A stretch of DNA of 64,000 bases, taken from the NCBI GenBank assembly GCA_009760855.2, contig WPIO01000022.1:4781001-4845000 (forward strand). The letters run 5' to 3'. The stretch's first letter is position 1. The number at the start of each line of letters is the position of its first letter. The translations under genes were made by a program, and so were the position numbers. The notes beneath the pieces are model-generated. The model did not search any database, had not been told where the DNA came from, and worked only from the letters and a program-made list of their open reading frames with translations. The DNA is from Cristatella mucedo (Eukaryota; Bryozoa; Phylactolaemata; Cristatellidae). Shown here in pieces: positions 11,601 to 21,353 of this stretch.

Positions 11601-14600
11601 AGAGCAGCTTCGAATGCTAAAGAGGTCAGCATGACATTGCACAGCTTAGAAGTTCGTCCGGGAGGTCCAGGCAGTCAGTCAGCGAGAAGTGTGGCGGGCC
11701 TGAATATCTGAGCTTAATAAATACTATTATGCATCATACGCAGCTTTTTTTGCCGCTAAGCTGAGCTTGATCGGTGAGTGCGCGCCACCTGTTGTGCAGG
11801 TCCTAGACTGTGGAACTCACTTCCACGATTCCAATGCAACGACAACTACTCTCCTGCTGCCGACTATGGCACAATCTTTCCGACCGTCCTGAGCTGCTAC
11901 TTCCAAGTTACTCACTAAATATAATTCATTTGTATTTGTATAGTGCCCCAAGAGAACCTAATCTCTATTCAGGCGCTTCACATATGCCTCGGGGCTCGAG
12001 CCAACGACCTCAGCCAGACCTTGGTCCCTGGGGCGAGCACCTTAACCACGGGACCAAACCAGCTCGGCACAACCTTATCGTGCTCTCCTGACTCTGCTAT
12101 GCTTCTCATTTCCTCTTAGTTTCGTGAGATGAAGTCTGTTGGCTACCTAATGCGTACCGAAAGCCGCTTAGGCTGTGAGTGTGCTATACAAAACTCTCAT
12201 GCATAACACCGGCATAGTGTCTTGTGGGCGGAGCTTATGTACATGATTGACGGGACAACCAGCCCTCTCTTTATCTACCAACTGCCTAATGCTGACTCGG
12301 AAAATAAGGCGCTCTGCGCCGTGCTCCTTCCGTGCTCTTCTTTAAGCAGGGCATCCTCTAGCAGCGCACCGCAGGCTGAGAGGCAGGCACGAGCGAGTGA
12401 CCTCACCTCGCCCACTTTGAGGCCCTGCCACGGCAGGCTGCCTCGGTTGAAGTACATGAGCACATAGCCAAGAGACTCCATGTCGTCTCGCCGGCTCTGC
12501 TCGATGCCCAGGTGGGCGTTGATGCTGGCGTAGCGGGCCGTGCCGGTCAAGTTCTTGTCTTCCCGGTAGCCAATGTGCTGCCGTGTGCGGTTGTCACGGT
12601 ACTTCTTGGCCAAGCCGAAGTCAATGAGGAACACCTGGCAGGAGCGAGAGAGCGCCAGGCTGCTTGGACATGCAGTGGTGTGTGTTGTGTTGCACACGAA
12701 CGTGCAACGACGAAACAGGTATGCTAATGATGAGAGAGTCTCCTTGGCACGGACCTTGTCCTTGAGCGGTTGCATTTATGAACTCACACACCCACAACCA
12801 ACCACGGCTCGTGCTCATACCCATGCACCCACACACGCACGCACGCACACACACACACACACACACACGCATAATCAAAACAAAACATGTATATGGCTAC
12901 CCACAATTTAAATCAGTATAATACACACGTTTCTATGCAAGTTACTCGTGGTGCTGTAAAGGAAGCACGTGAATCGGTTAGTGAGAAAGCACACGGCATA
13001 CACACCACGGCCACTGGGCAGTGCTAAGCGCCCAGCCAGCACCCGGTCAGTGAGCAACCATTCAAAAGTCAAGCGCAGCGGGTGTGCGTGCAGGCAGCCT
13101 GGCCTGACAGTGACATGTCGGCCAGGCTGCGTCCATTCGGCAAACGAATGGACGCCGGCTGGACCTACGAGCCACTCAGGACAGAGCATTCTCATTACTA
13201 GGGCACACACAGGATGATGGGAGTCGCACAAGTTTCAAAGCTTACACTAGCAGACTACAGCATGGGCAAAGGCAAGCCAGCCAGCCGTAACCTGAGCCAT
13301 CAGACAATGCGATCACACTTGTTTAACACTAGTGTCTTGTGTACCCCATTCCTACGTTCAACTCTCTGACCTCTCGTTAGACGACCACATCAGCTCCACA
13401 GTCAAATCTGCCTACTTTCAGATACATAGCATTGCTAAAATTCGGTCTTGTTTAGAAAAGGATACCACGTTGGTCAATGCACTTGCGACATCTCGTTTTG
13501 GTTTCTGTAACTCGCTGCTTGCTGGCATACCAGCATGTGCAATCAGGCGCTTACAGCAGGTGAAAAACTCGCTCGTCTGTCGTGAGCGTCGCAGTTGCAA
13601 CATCACACCACTTCTCACCGACCTGCACTGGCTATCAGTCAAGCAATGGATCGACTTCAAGGTTTTGTCGCTCACTTTTAGGTCACTTCATTCTTTGGCT
13701 CCAGCCTATCTCTCAGATCTACTCCCCCACCAGGCCAAGCATAGTACCACTCGCTTTTCGGAATCTAGCTGTTTACCAATACCTCGTACAAACCTCAAAT
13801 CCTTAGGAGACTGTGCATTTAGTTCGTATGTTCCCAAAGCCTGGAACTCACTCCCAACTTGCGTCACAACATCCCCCGACTTGACCACATTAAAAAAAAC
13901 ACCTATTCAGGACAGCATTTAGTGGGTCACTGTGATTCGTCCTACACGTGCTTATGCATGCTGACACTGTGCATGCTGCCACTAACCACACTTGCATGCT
14001 GACCCTGTGTGTGTCACCCCTAACCATGTTATTTATCAAGCATGATATTACTCACCATTCAATCGCGTTTCCCTTTGCACCAAATGTAAAGCGCCTAGAG
14101 TGAGATTGAGTTCTTTGAGGGCGCTTTATCAAGTGCATTATTATTATTATTATTATTCTCCCTAAGTGGTTGTTGGTTGAACAGCCTTATAGCAGGGTAA
14201 TCCTTTGTGGCTATCGCCACTGCTTGCAGCAAGTGAGCAATGACAGATGGCCTGCTGAAGGACTCGAAACCATCCCGGGCCGTGCGGTTTGAGCACCCTA
14301 CCTCTTAGGTTATGACTTTCCCTAACCTCCTTCCTGATGATGATGATGATGAGGATTTTTTTTTAATCATACAGCGAGCTTCGAGCCAAAAACAGAGATA
14401 AGGTGAGAAATTCACTTCAATATATATCCATTGCTTGGAAAAGCTGTCCATGCAAACAGACAGCAAGTTCAAGAACACGGCGTCACCTTGTTGCAATGTC
14501 TGCCGATGCCCATCAAAAAGTTATCTGGCTTGATATCTCTGTGAATGAAGTTCTTGTTGTGTACATACTCAATCCTGCCGATCATCTGCATCATCAGAGA

Positions 14601-17600
14601 GAGAAGGCAACGCATCATCCACTCGATCGGCGCCTTTTCAAGCTGCACAGCTGCAGCAGCACTATGCGCTGCAGCTGTGCACACACCTGCCCCCGAAGTA
14701 GCATCAAAACAACCAGCACAGCCGAAAGCGCAATGCCGCTGCAGCAGCTCCGAAATGCAACGGTGTAATGCAGAGCGAATGTGACAGCAGAAAGCCAGCA
14801 GCAGCAGCCGTGCGCACCTGGTCGGCGAGCATTAGCACTGTCTTCATGGTGAATCGTCGCGAGCAGAAATTGAAGAGATCCTCCAGGCTAGGACCGAGCA
14901 GGTCCATGACCAGTACATTGTAATCTTTCTCTTGTCCGTACCATCTGCAAGCACACCGACCTCGGTTGACCAACTCCTAACTGCTACTATCAGCTACTAT
15001 CAACGAGAGCAGATAACTGTGCTCGAAACTTGGCAGACACGGCTGCAAGCAGCACTCCCTCCTATGCAGACACGGCAGTGGTCGACAGCCGGAAGAGGGA
15101 AGCGAGCGACTTCCTTTGCAAAAGGAAAAACAAATGCGGACTGACTGGAGTGCTTCTGCACTTCCGGTGGAGACCAGTTGTGGCCAGCCTTACGGTGGTC
15201 AAGAAACGAAGTGCCAGCCACTGTCCGCTTGTATCATCGAAGGTCAGCCAATGCAGTGTGCCTCCGCTTTCGGCTTAGTTCCATCCATTGTTTTCTGTTT
15301 TAGCTTTAGGCCAGCAGCCTAAAGACTACGGTACAGGTATGTTCAGACTACTCAGCAAATGTAAAGCGCCTAGAAAGAGTTCTCTGAGGGCGCTTTATCA
15401 AGTGCATCATCATCATCATCATCATTATTATTATTATTATTATTACATACAGAAGACTCTCCTCCTACGCCCCCATCCAAACATTCCCAGTCAACCTATA
15501 AGATTTTAAGGATAATCAAGTACTAGTTTCTCCTCTTGCAGAACGACTATTACCAACACAAGCTGAACGCAGCTGCACATTGCACACATCGACAGCAGCA
15601 ACTTGGTTCCACACTGAGCAAAGAAGCTGACTGGTCATGCCCTGTCGATCCTGGCACTTCCAGGCAGGCAGCCACAGGGCTGCTGCTTCTTCCTTCTGCC
15701 TAGCTGCTCGGTGCCACTCTCTGCTCCACTCTACATTCCCCTATACTCGCTCTACCGCACGCTATTTGCATAGTCAGCCACGAAACGAACGCAAAAAGCC
15801 ACGTGCAGAACATGGGCCTCGAGGGCACCGCAGAGATAGCCGGCAAGTAATGCCAGCGTGCGCGCATGTTCTGTGCCTTATAAACAAACACACACTCGAT
15901 GAGCACGTGGATTCACCCTCACTCATTCACTCACCATCTGCCGCTTGCTCGGTGTCTTTCTCCAGCACATCGTCGACGAGAACCGAAAAGTCGTGGTGTG
16001 CGCAACCCAAACGGTTAACAGCGACCGCCATAACGATGAGCGAAACCTTTGCAGACGAGGTGGAAAGGAAGAAAGCACGTGCTCCTCCTACTACTCCACC
16101 AACACCCACCCACCCCCGAGCGCTGCAAAAGCTAGCAAGCCAGCTGCACGGCCACCTCCTTCCAGCCTTACCCTGATTCATTATCATTGACCTCTCTGCA
16201 AATTCTGGCTGGATTCTGCTAGCGAGTTTATATGGTGCAACGCCTCGAGTCCCACCTTCTCAAGCCGAGCCGACTAATTGAAGTTATGGGCTCGATCAAT
16301 TGGTAAAAAAGACTCCCCCCACCCGAGGGGCTGGGGAGTTCAGCAATATTTAAAACCTTTGCCAGTAACGAACGCTGGCGCCACGATATTGCGCCAGCTC
16401 AGCAATGCCAGAAGACGAGACACTGCGAGCCAACTCACTCAGCATAAGTCAAGACTACCGGAAATAACTGAAGCTCAGACCCTGGCCAATGACATGCATA
16501 TCGAGCGCTGGCAGGGCGAGGCCACTCTCTCCTCTCTCTGCCCAAGCCACAGGTATATGATCAGATACAAAGCAGTTCCACAACTCGTCAGTCACAGGAA
16601 CGTGGCTGACTTGCAGGCTCTCTTAACGTCATAGCAGTGGTACTGCTCACGCAACCGAAGAATGTCTGATGGATGTCATTGCTCTGTTCTACGAGCGACA
16701 TCCAACAAACAACACATTTGTCGGGTTAAAAATTGAGCAACAATAGACAGCCGGTCTGGTCCCTTAGATAAATGGACGGCAAGCCCTGGCACAGAGGAAT
16801 CAACTGCAACATTGAACGGTGTCCCCTTCAGTGCCACTACTTTTTTGTCCATCTATTCATAGAGGGCCACGACGGAGCAACTCGAGCACATAGCACTGGC
16901 TACCTTGATAGGGCCACCGATGCCCCCCCCCCCCAGGTTCGGGCTCCACTGCCAGTAAACGACACAGTCGTAGAGACGCACTTGCCTCCCAATAGCAACT
17001 ACAACTCAGATATGAAAACCTGAACACGTTTACACACGAGTAAGCGCAACTTTACAGCACTGGAAGCCAATGAGGCAGCCTTCAATCGTCAGAGCTAAAT
17101 GGAATAATAGCTAGCTACTACTTGGAAATCACTCAGGGCCTGCCCCCGGGGCCGGCTCATTATACTACCAACAAATAAAGCTGTCGCCCAGAAGTCATCG
17201 GTCGCAAGGAATGCTAATGTTTTGATGCACGTTGATATAAACATTCTAGTCGATAATGCCAGGAATTATGCGCAGCATTCCAATACCTGCACCGGAAAAA
17301 AGGCAAAAATCACACTACTACCAAATATAGTATTTCAAAGTATGTTGCTAGCCGTCATGTTTGTACTCCTTTTCTTCAGCTTACTCGAACCGAAGGGGTA
17401 AAATTTTCTTTCCCATGTCAAATAAACCGATCTGCAACCGCTAGCAGTCCCCAGCGAGGGTAGCTTTGGCCAAAAGCGGCCTTTCAGCTTTACCCTGCTT
17501 ATTCAGCCGGGGCGCTTTCTTGACCACTCGCCCGAAAATCTACGCGCAAGACGCCGGCCACTGCACCGTTTGCCTCCTGATTTTGATAATAATAATAATT

Positions 17601-20600
17601 CACTTGATAAAGCGCCCTCAGAGAACTTAATCTCTCTCTCTAGGCGCTTTACATTTGCGTTCTTGCTGTGGCTTGCAGTGACTGCACTAGTTGGGAATAG
17701 CCGGTGTTCCTATCGTGTGATGCAGCCACCTTCAGCAGATGGTCTTTGCGGCTCCCTGCCTTGTTTTGGCAGCCCAAACATCGGTAGTTGGCCACGGTGC
17801 CCGGTCATCCGAGGCATCCCCAATTTCGAGTACGTTGGGCAATTTTCTTACTACCCAGCCCTGTTTGCAAAGTCCTAGCACAATACTTTTAGCGACGTCG
17901 TTGTGCTACTAAGCCTTAGACATGCTGCAGTCACACCGGTTCTCGTCCGATTTATCAGAGGGGAAATAAAATAGGCCAAATGGACAGGAGCACTTGCACT
18001 GAAAAACTCATCTTTGAGAAAAATCTTCTTTGAGGCTTGATTCTGAAAAGGTGCCGAGACATAAATACAAATCGTGAATTTAGGCTCTGAATTGGCTACC
18101 ATTGCTGTACCTACAGCTCATCGTAACCATGTCTACATGTCTTCACATGATGCGATCAATCATTTCAGTTGTTAAGGATGGCACTCCTGAGCTGCTAAGC
18201 TGATTGTAGCTGCATCAGAATCAGAACATGGCATTTCCCTCTCCCTCTCTATCTCTCACTCTCTATCTGTGTAAATACTTGTGGCCCTTAGTGTAGGTGA
18301 TGACACGGCTCTTAGTAACCTAATTCGCTCAACAAACTGCAATGGCCCGTTACATCGGGTACCGTCAACCCATGTGCAACACTTTAGTGGCCAACGAACT
18401 TGCGATGCATGTCCCTCGTGAAAAGCGCTGCCATCAATTAGCAATCTCTTTATAAACAGCTACTTTGCACCAACAAGTTCGAGCTGCTCATAGCTTTGTT
18501 TCCCGCAGTCTGCTAAACGACGACATTGGCTAAGTCTAAGCAAGTTCAGAGCACAGCTGCCAATGGGTAAGGCTCCCTGCTGCCGAGGTCGAAGCGAGTG
18601 GCATAGATAAAGCCACATAGCACACAGCAAACATAAGACGCGACCCTGTATTGCTACTAACCACCAAGGTGAAACCAGCACACACGCATGTGCATGCACG
18701 AACACAAACACACACAAACTGAAATACACACATGCACGAGTACGGATAAAAAGGTTAAAGTGGGGGAAGGGTAGCAAAGCTGTCCAACCAAGATTGCAAC
18801 TACTTCCCTAGAAGAGATCCCTGCTTCCTCCACTGCATCGGCCAAGGGTTACCCTGACAAACGCGAACAGTGGTAATAAGACCTCTGCATAGCACCTCAA
18901 GAGACTTAAATCTCTTTCTAGGCACTTGCATATACTGAAAAGACAGCACGTCAAACTAATTAGCACTAACAAGCACAATTTCAGCACGAAACTCTACATG
19001 GACAGCAAATGTTGTTTGGTGTTTAGATTCTTTTTAAATGTAGTCAAGTCGGGGGGGGGTGTCGTGATGTAACTCTGTAGTGCAACCGCTAACTAGGACC
19101 TCGGTCAGCGAGAACAACATGCTGTAGAATTGGGCTACTGACGACAAGCCTAGCTGCAGAGCTGTGCACCATCTTTTTAAGCATCTTACTGCACAGGCAT
19201 GAAAAACTAGGATAGAGCATTTCATTAAGCCTAGATGGGAGTCAGAAATGCATGGATCGACTCGGATGCGGTAGCTATATCCTTATCTATGAAAGCCCTA
19301 ATTTTTTCAATGCTAGATAGCTATCGGTGAAAAAAGGTCATAAGCTGATTAACCGCGGCTCCCCAAAGGAACCGACAACTCTCTCTCTCTCTCTCTCTGA
19401 TGCTCCTCCCATGCATATATTTCACCACTCTATCAACCAGAGAGGATCAAGATTAAATGCTCAGGATTTATATGCAATCCCCTGTCCTGCCGACTCGGGC
19501 CAGCCGGATGGAGTCACCAGACAGCTGCCCTGATGTTCTTTAGCAGTCGTGGCCAACCTCGGTAGGGCGACAGAGTCAAGCACGGCCATCGTGTACCCGC
19601 CAGCCACCTGGCAGGCAGTCGGGGAATGTAAATACATTGTAAACATCGATTCGCCGTACGTAAAAATCCAAACCTGCCTCACGCACGCACGCAAGCACGG
19701 GCCCACGCACATACACATGCCAGTCGAAAGGCAGGAGATAAGTGTTTACCAGCATCCTGCAGACAGACCGCACAGACTAGGGGACTACTCAAGGCCGAGC
19801 CGTAAGAAAAAAACAGCAAGGCTACTTGACAGCGACATCTGATGCAACCGATGATTAGTGGGATGCTAAGCATGGATGCTTCGCTTCACCGGGCACGACT
19901 GAAAGGCACGGCGGCGTGCTTTCTCTCCGATAGCAACGCCCGTGCTGGGCATTGCTAAAAGCATTCTAGCAGCCCTAAAACTCTGTAACCCGTCGGGAAA
20001 TCCGACAGCTTCTTAATAAGGTGTTCCCCGACTTACCTTTGTATCATCTCAAAAGCCATTACTCTTCACTGAGGCCTCGTTTAATGGCGGTGCTCACTCA
20101 AAGCGATCTCGTCAGCAGACTTCGTTGCGAGACTTTTACACATTTGCGGGGGGGGGGGGAACAAACTGGGACCGAGGAAGAGAAAGAGAGAGAGAGCGAG
20201 AGGGAACAAGTGTGGCAACACTGGCAGATGAGATAACGCTAGGAAACAGCAGGGGAGAGAGAGAGAGAAAAATCCGCGGCACACTTCGGCGACTAACCTT
20301 ATGTGAGGAATTCCGACGCCTCCCTGCAAGATCTTGTAGAGCTTCGACTCGTACAGCAGCTGCGGGTGCCGCGCCTTGTGGGATTCCAATTTCACAGCTA
20401 CTTCCTACACGGCATATAAGAGACCGCTTAACGGCAGGGCGTACGGACGAGCCTAAACTCACACGGAACAGCGATATCTCATGCCGCCATTCGCTTCGCA
20501 GCCTTAATGCCGAGGCGCTCTGGCGAGCCAAGTTGATTACCTCTCCGCTCTGGTTATTGATACCGAGATAGATGTCGCCAAACGAGCCACTCCCGATTTT

Positions 20601-20669
20601 TCGCACAAGGCGATACTTTCCAGCAGCCACGCAGAACTCCGACTTCGTGGGGCTCGTAGCGCTCGCCAT
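8444..20669 (-). CDS. CSNK1A1: Casein kinase I alpha, seven coding exons
   Basis: This is a serine/threonine protein kinase that in animals phosphorylates Wnt, Hedgehog and clock components, including priming beta-catenin for degradation. The joined coding exons are 20541-20669, 20298-20404, 14818-14944, 14487-14585, 12416-12634 (or 12407-12634), 9515-9589 and 8444-8674. They give about 328 residues if translation ends at the TAG at 8446-8444; human CK1-alpha, from memory, is 337. Visible landmarks are the P-loop [12 protein letters not shown] (residues 25-36), catalytic lysine in EVAVKLES (K48), HRDIKPDN (D138 as the base), DFG (D159), the CK1-specific ARYASIN block and [16 protein letters not shown]. 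All exon joins preserve the frame at GT-AG sites. The start is supported by an N-terminus like that of the family (MAS...[12 protein letters not shown]). Oddities: HIPYRE reads HIGYRE, exon 5 has two in-frame donors, and the stop overlaps a donor consensus. The alpha isoform is chosen from near-identity along the whole length. Confidence 0.96.
9515..9589 (-). CDS. CSNK1A1: CK1-alpha coding exon 6
   Basis: This 25-codon exon reads [20 protein letters not shown] then EVLCK. It is in phase 0 at both ends, with acceptor GCTTAG and donor GTGAGC. It matches the family exactly through the KKQKYEKI segment. Confidence 0.95.
9590..12406 (-). other. CK1-alpha intron 5
   Basis: This intron of about 2.8 kb carries one SINE-B copy at 11920-12066 in the same strand sense as the gene. 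G-rich runs occur at 10203-10220 and 10488-10498. No extra exon is recognisable. Confidence 0.8.
11920..12066 (-). mobile_element. SINE-B copy, well preserved
   Basis: Read on the minus strand, it starts with a tRNA-like head. GCTGGTTTGGTCCCGTGGTT holds a box A-like motif, and box B is close to GGCTCGAGCCC. The tail follows: GAAGCGCCTGAATAGAGA, GGTTCTCTTGGGGCACTATA, CAAATGAATTAT. The tail's GCGCC/GGC(A/G)C and AGAGA/TCTCT arms match the hairpin at the end of the main LINE. The D-arm TGGTC..GTGGTTA pattern resembles tRNA-Glu/Asp. Confidence 0.85.
12407..12634 (-). CDS. CSNK1A1: CK1-alpha coding exon 5
   Basis: The acceptor is CTGCCAG, and the exon opens [20 protein letters not shown]. It holds the DFG motif, the activation segment and the CK1 signature [19 protein letters not shown]. 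The conserved protein ends ...WQGLK at 12416, where the donor would be GTGGGC. A stronger donor, GAG|GTGAGG, lies nine bases on and would add Val-Gly-Glu; the coordinates given include this extension. Residue 176 in HIGYRE is Gly where most CK1 proteins have Pro. Confidence 0.94.
12837..12870. repeat. (CA)n microsatellite in CK1-alpha intron 4
   Basis: A run of CA dinucleotides preceded by CACG variants. It is a simple sequence repeat and not coding. Confidence 0.9.
13365..14157 (+). mobile_element. LINE copy in CK1-alpha intron 4, 5'-truncated
   Basis: It begins late in the LINE protein ([18 protein letters not shown]) and continues through [11 protein letters not shown] and AWNSLPTCV to about 13922. 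The 3' untranslated region, hairpin tail and (ATT)n follow, ending near 14157. It lies antisense to the host gene. One long frame is still mostly open, but deletions near 13890 and the missing catalytic part make it dead. Confidence 0.88.
14160..14330 (-). mobile_element. SINE-C copy, diverged
   Basis: It abuts the LINE tail. It shows the SINE-C order on the minus strand: a tRNA-like head with a degenerate box B (GGTTTCGAGTCC), then a CA.TTGCT-like segment, GGCGATAGCC and GGCTGTTCAACC. It is old but recognisable next to the better copies at 56.7 and 60.2 kb. Confidence 0.55.
14487..14585 (-). CDS. CSNK1A1: CK1-alpha coding exon 4
   Basis: This 33-codon exon follows a 232-bp intron with acceptor GATGATGCAG. 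It begins [13 protein letters not shown] and carries the catalytic loop HRDIKPDN (D138, N143). It ends at ...GRHCNK in phase 0 with donor GTGACG. Confidence 0.96.
14818..14944 (-). CDS. CSNK1A1: CK1-alpha coding exon 3
   Basis: The acceptor TTGCAG precedes the single base that completes the split Arg codon. The exon then reads [20 protein letters not shown] and on to [10 protein letters not shown]. It encodes residues 80-121, including the hinge region. It ends in phase 0 at CAG with donor GTGCGC. Confidence 0.96.
15350..15445 (+). mobile_element. LINE 3' tail only
   Basis: It consists of CAGCAAATGTAAAGCGCCTAG, a shortened hairpin (GCGCC...GGGCGC arms kept), CTTTATCAAGTGCAT and then (CAT)n(TAT)n. 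Only the terminal ~90 bp were inserted. Confidence 0.85.
17587..17657 (-). mobile_element. LINE 3' tail only
   Basis: On the minus strand it reads GCAAATGTAAAGCGCCTAGA, the hairpin, GGGCGCTTTATCAAGTG and (AAT/ATT)n. It is an extreme 5' truncation. Confidence 0.85.
18890..18940 (-). mobile_element. LINE tail remnant, diverged
   Basis: AGTGCCTAGAAAGAGATTTAAG on the minus strand and a GAGGTGCT-like second arm match the hairpin tail. No ATT repeat survives. Confidence 0.5.
20298..20404 (-). CDS. CSNK1A1: CK1-alpha coding exon 2
   Basis: It follows a 136-bp intron and starts in phase 0 after a TGTAG acceptor. It encodes [20 protein letters not shown] and onward to GIPHI, plus two bases of the next Arg codon. 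The catalytic lysine (K48) is here. The donor is GTTAGT, and the following intron is about 5.35 kb. Confidence 0.96.
20541..20669 (-). CDS. CSNK1A1: CK1-alpha coding exon 1
   Basis: It encodes residues 1-43, from the ATG at 20669-20667 to NQSGE, including the ATP-binding glycine loop. It ends in phase 0 with GAG followed by the donor GTAATC. The N-terminal ten residues ([10 protein letters not shown]) are the variable part. Translation could start only here in this frame without losing the conserved [12 protein letters not shown] segment. Confidence 0.95.
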
Positions 20670-21350
20670 CTGAGTGTCCAGCTACGAATCGTAAAGGTAG
20701 TGTAAAGGTAGTGTTAAGAAGACGCGCAGCCTCCGCTCATACGTTCATGATGGCGTGAGAACGGGTACAGCAAAGCGACGACAGAGCAATGCATTGTGGG
20801 AAGTCAGATGTACCTTGGTAACGCCTACAATGGACTGCAGCCGCGGCCATGCTTGGTCGACTCAGTGATATCGATCGTAGGTTCGTAGGCGGAATGCTGG
20901 CCATACGATGCATCCGCACCGAATTCGCATCAGAGTTTTAACAGCTGCGCCCATAGAGAGACTCTAATGCAGCTGGCAGCCCGCCGTTAGCGGAGTAGGC
21001 ATCGAGGGGCGAAGGACGCGCCAGTTTCACTTTTAGACGCAGCTGGTGAAAGGTCGGCGACGACTTAAAAAGGACAACTCGAGCCCGATCTCTGCGTTAA
21101 GTTTTTATGCCCGAGAGCTAAAGAAAAATAAATTCCCCACTATTTATCACCGCCGTGCGTTACGGCGAGCTGACTAATGTCCCATGTTAACGATAGACTG
21201 TTCTTCCCGCCATAACGAGCAAAATATTGTGCGGCGTATTTATGACACGGCGAGACGGTCGGGGGAAACACGCTGCCCCAGTGCAATCCGAGTGAATTGG
21301 CGTGTGACGCTATGCACAGCGAGCTGAAGCTTGCACGTATATAAAGGTAC
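20670..21350. other. 5' flank of CK1-alpha
   Basis: This is presumably the upstream untranslated region and promoter of the minus-strand kinase gene. It is moderately CpG-rich. An 11-bp unit GTAAAGGTAGT is repeated in tandem at about 20690-20712. I see no TATA box at a convincing distance and cannot place a transcription start. Confidence 0.4.
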
Positions 21351-21353
21351 ATG

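Larger units (their letters stand above)
14945..20297 (-). other. CK1-alpha intron 2
   Basis: This 5.35-kb intron contains three short LINE tails (15350-15445, 17587-17657 and 18890-18940), a C13 run near 16926, a CT run at 19379-19398 and a G10 run at 20149-20158. Open frames such as 15637-16176 and 16278-16634 show no recognisable domain. Confidence 0.8.

Noticed and set aside
15637-16176. 179-codon frame in CK1-alpha intron 2 as a nested gene
   Set aside because: Its composition is low-complexity Ser/Thr/Pro with no motif. Overlapping frames on the other strand are as long.
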